Assembly (NCBI GenBank): GCA_017937065.1
Contig: JAGBEI010000030.1
Span: 1 to 39,285, forward strand
Direction of reading: 5' to 3'
Source: Clostridia bacterium
GTDB lineage: Bacteria > Bacillota > Clostridia > Oscillospirales > QAKW01
Length of the DNA: 39,285 nt
The notes beneath the pieces were generated by a model. It was given only the letters and a program-made list of their open reading frames with translations, was not told the origin of the DNA and searched no databases. Positions 24,651-33,084 of the stretch are shown here, one piece after another; positions within the stretch are counted from its first letter, which is position 1; each line of letters opens with the position of its first letter. The position numbers were made by a program, and so were the translations under genes.

Positions 24651-27600
24651 TTATTTCATGAGAGTTATCACCGGGCTTTTGAGTATTCCGAAACGCTTTA
24701 ATTTATACTCATAGCTCCAGTTATCTCCGGATGTGCGCCACACGCCCGGACCGAACCATCTCTCCGCCTCGTTTACAATATGCAGTGCACCGAAGCTGTT
24801 ATGGCGGTTTCCGAATACCGTAAGCTCTAAAGTATGTTTGCCCTTTGCGACATTTTCTATAATACAGTCATAAGGCGGGAGTGCGATACTGCCGACGCGC
24901 ACGCCGTCAACAGAAACGCCGATAAGCGAGCCGCGGTAATTAGATGCGTGTACCTTAACAGCGCCGTCCTGCGGCATATCAAGCTCTGTCACATAGGTGA
25001 CATTTGCTCCGTAAAACGGCAGACCCTGAGAAGTTATATCACCGAAGCCGAGCTTTTGCTGCCTGCTTGTAACAATACTCTCACAGCCGCAAACGCGCAC
25101 GCCGAAATCGCCGAGGATATAACACCACTCAACATTTGTGCGCTTGCCGAACGGAAGGTCGAGAACCAGTGTATTCATGCCTTTTTTAATATCGGGCAGT
25201 TTAACAGTTTTAATGGATTCATCCGTAAAATAGCCGGTGACAGCACTCGGCACAGCATCGCCGTTAAAGTGCACCGTAACTTTCTCGGCATCCTCCAGCG
25301 CAAGCTGAACGCCGGAAACCTCTATTTCACTTTCAAAGGTATAGCGCAGATGCAGTGTATGCGTTTCAGGCTCTTTTGGCATCGTATACGGCTGAGCCAG
25401 CTTGCCGCCGCGGTGAGGATATCCTAAAAAGTCTCTGAATTTATTGTCTATTCTCAAAACATCCTCTTTTTCCATATACTCGCCGTCATCAAAGGCGTAT
25501 TCCGCAAGGTCGAAGAGCAATACATTAGGCTCGCTGAGCTTATAATCAAGCGCATGCTTTATATCATACCTTGCAAGCTCCTCATATTCCTTGTTATTGA
25601 CTGTCAGGCTTTTCTCAGCCGGAACGGTAAGCTTTAAAAGCAGGCTATCATAGGCATGGATAACCCGCTCGATAACAGTTCTGCCGTTCTCTATGCGGTA
25701 GGATACGGGCAGAATTTCACCGGTCATCGTATTATACTCAACCGGTGTAAATTCTCCGGTAACCGTTATAGTTACATTCTGAGGATTTGTCACGTCCGAC
25801 TGGGAAACACCGAAAGAATGATTGTCATATACGGGATGCTTGCTGTGGGCAATAAACAGCCAGTTACCGTCACTGTCAGCACGGTAATTATACAGAAGAT
25901 TGGCAGCCGGCGCGCCGCTGTCAAGACGAAGTCCGACTGTACGGAAATCCTCCAGAGCTTCGGAAACCGACGAGCAATCGTTGCTGACAACCACGCTTTT
26001 GTTATAAAGCTCAAGGCATTTATTACTCGCAATTCCGTCCGTAAACTCAGGACAGCTGCCGATAAATATTACCCTGCCGCCTGCCTTTGCAAATTTATCA
26101 AGGTACTCAATAGTGGTCGTTCTGAGCGTCAGGCAGCCGGGAACAACTATTGCTTGATAGCTCATTTTACCGACCGCACGCGGATTATTTTTATCCGAAA
26201 GGTCGGGCAGCTGCGACTCACAGACATAGTCGAAATCAAGATGATTTTCCAAAAGCCATGTTGTGATGTTTTTAAAATTTTCTTCCAAAGACGCTACCTG
26301 AGTTGACATCTGCGAATTAGGCCCCGCAGATATCCAGTAGCTTTCAATAGGATGCAGAACACCGACGCTTACGACAGGTGTACCGCGTGTAAGCGCAGTG
26401 TTGACACGTGCAAAGTGATCCTCGATAAGCGGATATTCCTTATACCACGGCGACTGATAACCGATAGCTGCAGGATAATCGCGTTTTGCCTCGCCCGCCA
26501 TGGAGAGCCATGCAAGGTGCGGAACGCGGACGGTAACACCAAGCGCCGCCTGCCAGTCGCCCTGGAATTTATGACCGCGGAAGTCAAAATCCCAGTTAGT
26601 GACGCCGTAAAGCTCGGACAGCATACCCTCCTTACCATACTGATGAACGGCGGACTGCGCCTGCTTTGCGGTAGTAAGCTCTATCTGGTCACAAAGTATG
26701 TCAATACCGGGGATACCGAATTTACCGTAATTGCGCATCGTCTCGCCGCATGTGACAGACTGGCTTGTAAGCTGCGGCTCGCGCAGAAGATGACCGGTGA
26801 ATGCAATTCCGTGCTCGCTGCACCAGTCACCGAGCTGCTTGCTGAAGTTTTCGGAAAACATTTTCGCCACGAAATCAAAATAGCGGTACTTGACAATCGA
26901 ATCGCTCCTGTCCTTCCTTATCCAAAAAAGCTCAGGCATGACATCAAGTATATCGCTTCCGTAGGTCTTCTTATATTCCTCCTCGAAGAAGCGGGACCAG
27001 CCGTAGGAAATTCTGCCTGTATACTCCGGCGCCGGAATTGTACAGCTGTATTCATGGTTGGCATTGGGCTCATCGGTAAATATCGCCGGTACACTCTTGT
27101 CAAAGCGGTCACTTATTACCTCGTTATAACGCTCATATGTAACCTTAATAAATTCCTGCATTGCCTCTGCATCCATAGCGTCAACATAGGTCTGATTATT
27201 AAACCACGACGACTCATTCTCATTGACAACATAGGCATACCATTTAGTGCCTCCGGCACTGTCGCCGTAGCCTATGCGCGAATAGTCTGCAAGAAAACCG
27301 TCCTTATCGAGCACAACGTCATAGCAGGCAAGAAGATACGGCACGCCCTTATCAACCGCTGACTCCTTGGGGGTGTTCCAGCCCTTATCCTCTGTAAAAA
27401 GCATGAGACGCTTTCTGCGGAATTTTTTATGCTTTGTAACCTTGCCGCCGGCAGGACCTGACGACCAGCGATCCTCGTCGTAGAGCCAGGCAAGCATCTG
27501 CTCGGCTTCCGCCTTGTCGCAGCAAGCCTTTATCATTTCCATAAACTCATTGCTCAGATACTCGGTGTCAAGACCCGTGCGCGGATGCATATGAAATCCG

Positions 27601-27758
27601 CCGAAGCCCATCTGCTTCATATAGCCTATCTGCCGTTCAAGCTGAGCCTTGTCAAGCTTGGCATTCCACGACCAGAACGGCGCCGCACGGTACTCACATG
27701 TAGGATTTTCAAACAATTCTTTTGTTAGGGTCTTTTCCCCGTTTTTCTTATACAGCAT
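24651..27758 (-). CDS. Large glycoside hydrolase, GH106-like (putative alpha-L-rhamnosidase)
   Basis: This 1035-residue protein has no signal peptide, so it is probably cytosolic. The N-terminus (APFWSWNAKLDKAQLERQIGYMKQMGFGGFHMHPRTGLDTEYLS) and a TIM-barrel-like domain with DEDRWSSGPAGGK, TDEPNANHEY and SELYGVTNWDFDF resemble GH106 alpha-L-rhamnosidases and their uncharacterised relatives. A Rossmann-like part near 540-600 (AIVVPGCLTLRTTTIEYLDKFAKAGGRVIFIG) and C-terminal beta-sandwich domains follow. Substrate is inferred only: an alpha-linked deoxysugar is likely but unproven. GGAGG lies 8 nt before ATG. It is divergent from an AraC-type regulator that very likely controls it. Confidence 0.8.
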   Translation of the reverse strand: MLYKKNGEKTLTKELFENPTCEYRAAPFWSWNAKLDKAQLERQIGYMKQMGFGGFHMHPRTGLDTEYLSNEFMEMIKACCDKAEAEQMLAWLYDEDRWSSGPAGGKVTKHKKFRRKRLMLFTEDKGWNTPKESAVDKGVPYLLACYDVVLDKDGFLADYSRIGYGDSAGGTKWYAYVVNENESSWFNNQTYVDAMDAEAMQEFIKVTYERYNEVISDRFDKSVPAIFTDEPNANHEYSCTIPAPEYTGRISYGWSRFFEEEYKKTYGSDILDVMPELFWIRKDRSDSIVKYRYFDFVAKMFSENFSKQLGDWCSEHGIAFTGHLLREPQLTSQSVTCGETMRNYGKFGIPGIDILCDQIELTTAKQAQSAVHQYGKEGMLSELYGVTNWDFDFRGHKFQGDWQAALGVTVRVPHLAWLSMAGEAKRDYPAAIGYQSPWYKEYPLIEDHFARVNTALTRGTPVVSVGVLHPIESYWISAGPNSQMSTQVASLEENFKNITTWLLENHLDFDYVCESQLPDLSDKNNPRAVGKMSYQAIVVPGCLTLRTTTIEYLDKFAKAGGRVIFIGSCPEFTDGIASNKCLELYNKSVVVSNDCSSVSEALEDFRTVGLRLDSGAPAANLLYNYRADSDGNWLFIAHSKHPVYDNHSFGVSQSDVTNPQNVTITVTGEFTPVEYNTMTGEILPVSYRIENGRTVIERVIHAYDSLLLKLTVPAEKSLTVNNKEYEELARYDIKHALDYKLSEPNVLLFDLAEYAFDDGEYMEKEDVLRIDNKFRDFLGYPHRGGKLAQPYTMPKEPETHTLHLRYTFESEIEVSGVQLALEDAEKVTVHFNGDAVPSAVTGYFTDESIKTVKLPDIKKGMNTLVLDLPFGKRTNVEWCYILGDFGVRVCGCESIVTSRQQKLGFGDITSQGLPFYGANVTYVTELDMPQDGAVKVHASNYRGSLIGVSVDGVRVGSIALPPYDCIIENVAKGKHTLELTVFGNRHNSFGALHIVNEAERWFGPGVWRTSGDNWSYEYKLKRFGILKSPVITLMK

Positions 27759-27779
27759 GATTTTTCCTCCACATTGGTA

Positions 27780-27816
27780 TTGACTTTATTATATGTTAGG
27801 ATTTATAATAAAACAA
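27780..27816. promoter_or_regulatory. Interlocked divergent promoters of the GH106-like and AraC genes
   Basis: Plus strand: TTGACT (27780-27785), 18 nt, TATAAT (27804-27809), reading into the AraC gene. Minus strand: TTGTTT (27811-27816), 17 nt, TATAAT (27788-27793), reading into the glycosidase gene. The two promoters occupy nearly the same DNA, so RNA polymerase can use only one at a time. Confidence 0.7.
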
Positions 27817-27851
27817 GAGGTTATTTTTCATGTTTATGGGGTGGTTTTGAC

Positions 27852-28697
27852 ATGACATACCGTTTTCGTGAATTGGCTGAAAACAAATTTCATATTTCTA
27901 TTGCCTGCAACGGCGACTGTGCTATGCACGGGCATGATTTTTTGGAATTTTCATATGTAAAAAGCGGAAAAATCGAACATAACATCGACGGAAAAACATC
28001 TATTGTAAGTGCCGGTGACTATTTTATCGTAGATTACGGTACGCTGCACGAATACAAGTCAATCTCAGACGAGCCGACAGTTGTTATAAACCTGCTGTTT
28101 TATCCTGAATTTATCGACCGAACTCTTGCGGGCTACCGCAGCTTTGAGGATGTTGTAAACTCATATCTTGTACGTTTCAGCTATAAAACGCTCAAGTTTT
28201 CTCCCACCGGCAAAACCTTTCACGACAGGGACGGCAAAATACTGGAGATTGTGACAAAACTGACGGAAGAATACGCTGCAAAAAAATACGGATATATTGA
28301 ATTTATCCGCTGTTTGTTTGTGGAAATGCTCATCACAACCATGCGCAAAATCGGAAAAAACGAGCGGGAAACGGGCAAAAGCGATGTCATCATTGAAATA
28401 ACAGAATATATCAAAAGTCACTATATGGATAAAATACGTCTGTCGGACATGGCTGATAAGTACAATTATTCACTCTCCCATATGTCGCGCAAATTTTCAG
28501 AAGAAACCGGCATGGGATTTTCCGAATACTTACAGCGTATCCGCATTGAGCAAAGCTGCAGAATGCTTGAAAACAGCGACAGAAAAATCGGTGAAATCGC
28601 TTCGCTTTGCGGATATGAAAATATCAAGTTTTTCAATAAAGTGTTTAAGGACACTTTAAAGCTTACACCGCGTGAGTTTAAAAGTCTGTACAGATAA
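27852..28697 (+). CDS. AraC-family transcriptional regulator with cupin-like sensor domain
   Basis: This 281-residue regulator has an N-terminal AraC-type beta-barrel (about 1-140, with HGHDFLEFSYVKSGKIEHNIDGK and GDYFIVDYGTLHEY) that probably binds a sugar. Its C-terminal pair of helix-turn-helix motifs (about 185-281) includes RLSDMADKYNYSLSHMSRKF and KIGEIASLCGYENIKFFNKVFK, ending in LTPREFKSLYR. ATG 27852 is preceded by a GGGGTGG site; in-frame codons from 27774 overlap the promoter. Divergent placement beside the glycosidase suggests it activates that gene in response to a breakdown sugar. Confidence 0.93.
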   Translation: MTYRFRELAENKFHISIACNGDCAMHGHDFLEFSYVKSGKIEHNIDGKTSIVSAGDYFIVDYGTLHEYKSISDEPTVVINLLFYPEFIDRTLAGYRSFEDVVNSYLVRFSYKTLKFSPTGKTFHDRDGKILEIVTKLTEEYAAKKYGYIEFIRCLFVEMLITTMRKIGKNERETGKSDVIIEITEYIKSHYMDKIRLSDMADKYNYSLSHMSRKFSEETGMGFSEYLQRIRIEQSCRMLENSDRKIGEIASLCGYENIKFFNKVFKDTLKLTPREFKSLYR

Positions 28698-28740
28698 AAA
28701 GCGCCTGTGAAGTATAAATACTTCACAGGCGCTTTTATTT
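28697..28740. terminator. Bidirectional terminator between the AraC gene and dapF
   Basis: A perfect 18-bp stem (28697-28714/28719-28736) with a TAAA loop begins at the last base of the AraC stop codon and ends 2 nt before the dapF stop. It has T tails on both strands. Confidence 0.92.
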
Positions 28741-29545
28741 ACAGTGTTATTTCACCGTCAAAAACAAATTCGGCAGGGCCTGTCATCAGAACGTCCGATT
28801 TGTCCGGTTTATACTCTATTTCAAGGCTCCCGCCGTTGAGCAAAACGGTTACGGGGCTTTTTGCATCACAGAGCTTCTTCTCGATTGCCGCAACGGCACT
28901 CGCACAGGCACCGGTCCCGCACGCCATGGTCTCCCCGCTTCCGCGCTCCCAAACGCGCATACGAACCGTGTTTTTATCAATTACCTGTACAAATTCCACA
29001 TTGGTACGTTGAGGAAAAACGGAAGTCATATTTTCAATTTCACGTCCGATTTCTTCAATCTGCATTGTATCGACGCCGTCCGTAAAAATCACGCAATGAG
29101 GATTACCCATAGATATGTCGCAATACGAATACATATCCCCGGCAGCGCTCAATACACCGTCAACCGTATTGATTACAGGCGCACCCATGCTCACCGTGAC
29201 TGAGACTGCCTTACCGTCGGCAATTTGCATTGACAGATGTCTGATACCCGACAATGTTTCTATATCAAGCTCACGCTTATCGGTAAAGCCGCGCTCAAAA
29301 ACATACTTGCCCACACAGCGAACAGCATTGCCGCACATTTTGCCTTCAGACCCATCGGCATTAAACATCCGCATTTTGAAATCGGCGGTGTCAGAACGGC
29401 AGATTAACACAATTCCGTCGCCGCCGACGCCGGTATGGCGGTCTGACAGCCTTACGGCAAGCGGAGAAATATCCCGCGGCAAACCGTCAAGGCAGTTAAT
29501 ATATACATAATCGTTTGCACAGCCGTGCATCTTTGTAAATTTCAT
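28739..29545 (-). CDS. dapF: Diaminopimelate epimerase
   Basis: This 268-residue PLP-independent racemase converts LL- to meso-diaminopimelate for lysine and peptidoglycan. The two catalytic cysteines are C71 (KMCGNAVRC) and C209 (ACGTGACAS). FTKMHGCANDYVYINCLDG opens the protein, and MGNPHCVIF is conserved. The ATG at 29545 has GGAG about 6 nt upstream; the frame extends to 29569 but without a site. It begins 20 nt after the EamA-like gene and is likely co-transcribed with it. Confidence 0.97.
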   Translation of the reverse strand: MKFTKMHGCANDYVYINCLDGLPRDISPLAVRLSDRHTGVGGDGIVLICRSDTADFKMRMFNADGSEGKMCGNAVRCVGKYVFERGFTDKRELDIETLSGIRHLSMQIADGKAVSVTVSMGAPVINTVDGVLSAAGDMYSYCDISMGNPHCVIFTDGVDTMQIEEIGREIENMTSVFPQRTNVEFVQVIDKNTVRMRVWERGSGETMACGTGACASAVAAIEKKLCDAKSPVTVLLNGGSLEIEYKPDKSDVLMTGPAEFVFDGEITL

Positions 29546-29565
29546 ATTTTTACTCCGCTTATCCG

Positions 29566-29979
29566 TCAAAGTACCATAAGAAGTGTTCCGGCAGTTATCA
29601 GCGCGGCTCCCGCTGCTGATTTCAAGGTAATCTGTTCATGCAGAAAAACAGCCGCCAAGACAATGGTTATCACAACACTGAGCTTATCAATAGGCACAAC
29701 CCTTGAAACGTCGCCCAGCTGAAGTGCTCTGTAATAACATATCCACGATGCGCCGGTTGCCAGACCCGATAGAATGAGAAACACCCAGCTGCGTTTGCCG
29801 ATACTCAAAATGCCGTTTTGATTGTTTGTAAAAAAAACTATTGCCCACGCCATCACAAGAACAACCGAAGTTCTGACAGCCGTGGCAAGATTGGAGTTGA
29901 CGCCGTTTATTCCGGCTTTTGCAAGAACAGATGTCACAGCCGCAAACACAGATGAAAGTATTGCAAAGACAAGCCACAT
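29566..29979 (-). CDS. Small EamA/DMT-type transporter (half-size)
   Basis: This 137-residue membrane protein has about five helices. It corresponds to a single EamA repeat: MWLVFAILSSVFAAVTSVLAKAGI at the start and WICYYRALQLGDVSRVVPIDKLSVVITIVLAAVFLHEQIT, which carries the family signature. Full-length relatives have two repeats (about 300 residues); half-size members must dimerise. The substrate is unknown. GGAGG lies 8 nt before the ATG at 29979. The purA terminator precedes it closely and I see no separate promoter, so read-through may supply its transcript. Confidence 0.88.
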   Translation of the reverse strand: MWLVFAILSSVFAAVTSVLAKAGINGVNSNLATAVRTSVVLVMAWAIVFFTNNQNGILSIGKRSWVFLILSGLATGASWICYYRALQLGDVSRVVPIDKLSVVITIVLAAVFLHEQITLKSAAGAALITAGTLLMVL

Positions 29980-30004
29980 AATATTCGCTCCTCCAATTAT
30001 ATAT

Positions 30005-30035
30005 ACACAAAAGACGCCGCATGAGCTGCGGCGCC
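30005..30035 (-). terminator. Rho-independent terminator of pyrG-purA
   Basis: On the minus strand CGCCGCA, a GCTCA loop and TGCGGCG are followed by TCTTTTGTG, starting about 10 nt after the purA stop. Confidence 0.75.
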
Positions 30036-30044
30036 TGAAGAATA

Positions 30045-31316
30045 TCACATTTCTATATACTGCTCGCGCTCGGGACCAACAGAAATATACTTAATCGGGC
30101 AGTTCATCTGCTCCTCGATATATTTAATATATCTTTGAGCATTTTCAGGCAGCTCGTCAAAGCTGCGGCAGCCTGAGACATCGCTCATCCAGCCGTCAAA
30201 ATACTCATAAACGGGAGTTGCGATATCAAGATCCTTACCTGTCGGGAAGCGGTCTGTACGCACACCGTTCACCTCGTATGCCACACATACCGGGATTTTT
30301 TCAAGGTAAGACAGAATATCCAGCTTTGTAAGCGCAAGGCAGGTTGCACCCTGCACCATCGTACCGTAGCGTGATGCAACAACATCAAAGCCGCCTACAC
30401 GGCGCGGTCTGCCCGTTGCGGCGCCGTATTCTCCGCCAGCCTCACGCAGCTTATCCCCATCGGCACCGAACAGCTCGCATGTAAACGGTCCTTCACCGAC
30501 ACAGCTTGAGTACGCCTTTATAATACCGATGCTCTCGTCCAGCTTTATGTACGGAATTCCCGCACCGATAGGCGCATACGCCGCAATAACCGACGACGAG
30601 GAGGTATACGGATAAATACCGAAATCAATGTCGCGCAGAGCACCGAGCTGAGCTTCAAACATTATCTTTTTTCCCGCATTTGAAGCATCGCCCAGAAACT
30701 CTGTCGTGTTGCATACATAATCCTTAAACGGCATTGCATATGTTTCCAGCCACTTTATCATCTCATCGGCACTTATCGGCGCGTGCTTATAACCGCCTTC
30801 TACTGTGAGATTTTTCCACTCTACTATATCGGCAATTTTTTCTTTCATATATTCGGGATGGAGAAGATCGCCCATTCTGATTGTCTTTTTCATGTATTTG
30901 TCCGAATATACGGGAGCGATACCGCGGCGGGTCGAGCCGAATTTCTTATCTGCAAGCCTGTCTTCCTCAAGGCAGTCAAGCAGCTTATGATACGGCATAC
31001 ATATCGTTGCCATATGGCTTATTTTAAGGTGGTCGGGAGTAATGGAAATACCGCCCTCACGGAGACGTGCAACCTCGTTGAAAAGATGCTCGACATCAAT
31101 AACCATACCGGGACCCATTACATTGACTGTGCTGTCACGGAGAATACCTGACGGCAAAAGGTTCAATATAAACCTGCCGCGCTCGTTCACAACCGTATGT
31201 CCTGCGTTGTTGCCGCCCTGATAACGGCAAACGATATCATACTTTTCGGACAATAGGTCAACCATGCGGCCTTTGCCCTCATCACCCCAGTTTATTCCTA
31301 CAATAGCTGTCAGCAT
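30045..31316 (-). CDS. purA: Adenylosuccinate synthetase
   Basis: This 423-residue GTP-dependent enzyme joins IMP and aspartate, the first step from IMP to AMP. The N-terminal GDEGKGR (11-17) contains the catalytic aspartate, and NNAGHT with H40 follows. GSTRRGIAPVYSDK, the IMP/GTP loops and a C-terminal GPEREQYIEM complete the family pattern. The ATG at 31316 has AAGGAGG 7-8 nt upstream; the longer in-frame start at 31355 lies in the end of pyrG. It is 19 nt downstream of pyrG, so both purine and pyrimidine triphosphate supply are in one operon. Confidence 0.98.
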   Translation of the reverse strand: MLTAIVGINWGDEGKGRMVDLLSEKYDIVCRYQGGNNAGHTVVNERGRFILNLLPSGILRDSTVNVMGPGMVIDVEHLFNEVARLREGGISITPDHLKISHMATICMPYHKLLDCLEEDRLADKKFGSTRRGIAPVYSDKYMKKTIRMGDLLHPEYMKEKIADIVEWKNLTVEGGYKHAPISADEMIKWLETYAMPFKDYVCNTTEFLGDASNAGKKIMFEAQLGALRDIDFGIYPYTSSSSVIAAYAPIGAGIPYIKLDESIGIIKAYSSCVGEGPFTCELFGADGDKLREAGGEYGAATGRPRRVGGFDVVASRYGTMVQGATCLALTKLDILSYLEKIPVCVAYEVNGVRTDRFPTGKDLDIATPVYEYFDGWMSDVSGCRSFDELPENAQRYIKYIEEQMNCPIKYISVGPEREQYIEM

Positions 31317-31335
31317 ATTATTATCCTCCTTGAAA

Positions 31336-32940
31336 TTATTTACTCTTTTTAGCAAGCGCCGTCTTCACAAGCTCCCTGAACAGCGGATGAGCCTTATTGG
31401 GGCGGCTCTTGAATTCCGGATGGAACTGAACCCCAACAAAGAAATCGTTTTGCGGGATTTCGACTGTCTCTGCAATATAGTCATCGGGGGAGGTGCCGCT
31501 TATCACAAGCCCCGCGTTTTCCAGCTCGGTTCTGAAATCATTGTTAAATTCATATCTGTGACGATGCCGTTCTGAAATAAGCTCACTGCCGTAGCAGCGG
31601 TACATCTGAGTGCCCGGCTTTATCTTGCATGGGTATGCACCAAGTCGCAGTGTGCCGCCCTTATCAATATCGGCATGCTGATCCGGCAGAAAATCAATAA
31701 CCTTATGCTTTGAAAGCTCATCAAACTCTCCCGAATTTGCATCAGTCATGCCGCAGACATTTCTTGCAAATTCAATAACCGATATCTGCATACCAAGACA
31801 GATACCCAAAAACGGAATATTATTTTCACGGCAGTACCGTGCCGTCTCAATTTTCCCCTCGATTCCGCGGTTCCCGAAACCGCCGGGCACAATAATTCCG
31901 TCACAGCTGCCTATAATCTGATCTACATTGTCCTTAGTAACACTTTCAGAGTCAATCCACTCTATTTTCACCTTGGCGCCGTTTTCATATCCGGCATGGC
32001 GGATTGCCTCCGCAACAGATAAATATGCGTCGTGAAGCTGAACATATTTTCCTACAAGCCCGATTGTAGCACTGCCGCTTCTGTTTTTTATACGGTTTAG
32101 CATCTCGTTCCACTCGGTAAGGTCGGGAGACGGCGCGTCTATATTCAGCTCACGGCAGACAATATCGGAAAAATTGCTGTTTTCCAGCATAATGGGCGCC
32201 TCATACAAAACAGGCAGCGTTCTGTTTTCAATAACACAATCCGGCTTTACGTTGCAGAAAAGGGAGATTTTTTTAAAAATAGTTTCCTCCAGCGGCTCGT
32301 CACAGCGCAAAACAATTATATTGGGATTAATGCCCATACCCTGAAGCTCCTTGACGGAATGCTGGGTCGGCTTAGATTTATGCTCCTCAGAGCCGCGGAT
32401 ATAGGGCACGAGAGTGACATGAATAAACAGGCTGTTTTCCCTGCCCACTTCAAGGCTTACCTGACGAATAGCCTCCAAAAACGGCTGGCTTTCGATATCA
32501 CCCGTCGTACCGACGATTTCGGTAATAACAACATCAGCCTGCGTCATTTTTCCGACTCTGTATATAAAATCCTTTATCTCTCTTGTAATATGAGGAATGA
32601 CCTGTACCGTCTCACCCAGGTATTCGCCGCGGCGTTCCTTATTGAGCACGTTCCAGTACACCTTGCCGGTGGTGAGGTTTGAATATTTATTCAAATCCTC
32701 GTCGATAAAGCGCTCGTAGTGACCCAGATCCAAATCGGTCTCCGCGCCGTCCTCGGTAACGTATACCTCGCCGTGCTGATAGGGGCTCATTGTTCCGGGG
32801 TCAACATTTATATACGGGTCAAGCTTCTGCGCCGCAACCTTCAGTCCGCGCGCCTTGAGCAGTCTGCCCAGAGACGCCGCCGTTATTCCCTTGCCGAGAC
32901 CGGACACAACGCCGCCGGTCACAAAAATAAACTTTGTCAT
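31336..32940 (-). CDS. pyrG: CTP synthase
   Basis: This 534-residue enzyme aminates UTP to CTP using glutamine and ATP. The synthetase domain opens with [22 protein letters not shown]. The C-terminal class I glutaminase domain has the nucleophile C381 in FLGICLGMQ and the QFHPEF histidine/glutamate near the end. Start choice: ATG 32940 with AGGA 8-9 nt upstream; the upstream ATG at 32955 overlaps that site. A good promoter lies about 75 nt upstream. I see no GGGC-type start region like that used for pyrG attenuation in Bacillus. Confidence 0.98.
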   Translation of the reverse strand: MTKFIFVTGGVVSGLGKGITAASLGRLLKARGLKVAAQKLDPYINVDPGTMSPYQHGEVYVTEDGAETDLDLGHYERFIDEDLNKYSNLTTGKVYWNVLNKERRGEYLGETVQVIPHITREIKDFIYRVGKMTQADVVITEIVGTTGDIESQPFLEAIRQVSLEVGRENSLFIHVTLVPYIRGSEEHKSKPTQHSVKELQGMGINPNIIVLRCDEPLEETIFKKISLFCNVKPDCVIENRTLPVLYEAPIMLENSNFSDIVCRELNIDAPSPDLTEWNEMLNRIKNRSGSATIGLVGKYVQLHDAYLSVAEAIRHAGYENGAKVKIEWIDSESVTKDNVDQIIGSCDGIIVPGGFGNRGIEGKIETARYCRENNIPFLGICLGMQISVIEFARNVCGMTDANSGEFDELSKHKVIDFLPDQHADIDKGGTLRLGAYPCKIKPGTQMYRCYGSELISERHRHRYEFNNDFRTELENAGLVISGTSPDDYIAETVEIPQNDFFVGVQFHPEFKSRPNKAHPLFRELVKTALAKKSK

Positions 32941-33012
32941 TTTCCCAATCCTCATATATTGATATTTTTACAAGCAGTTATCTCACGTCCGATACAAACT
33001 CTTAACTAATAT

Positions 33013-33041
33013 ATTATAAGATTAAAGCCATTGACTTTCAA
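33013..33041 (-). promoter_or_regulatory. Sigma-A promoter of pyrG-purA
   Basis: On the minus strand TTGAAA (33036-33041) and a perfect TATAAT (33013-33018) are 17 nt apart, leaving a leader of about 65 nt. Confidence 0.8.
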
Positions 33042-33084
33042 GACCTTTTTTCATTTTAAGCGTTTTATTTGCCAAAAGCGTTAA

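Noticed and set aside
26352..27362. 336-codon plus-strand open frame inside the glycosidase gene
   Set aside because: It is fully antisense to a clear 1035-residue protein, has no ribosome binding site and a composition rich in Arg, Cys and Ile without recognisable domains. Long antisense frames are expected from the codon bias here.
33042..33084. Terminator after fumC
   Set aside because: The AAGCGTTTT and AAAAGCGTT segments look symmetric at first sight but are not complementary, so no hairpin forms.
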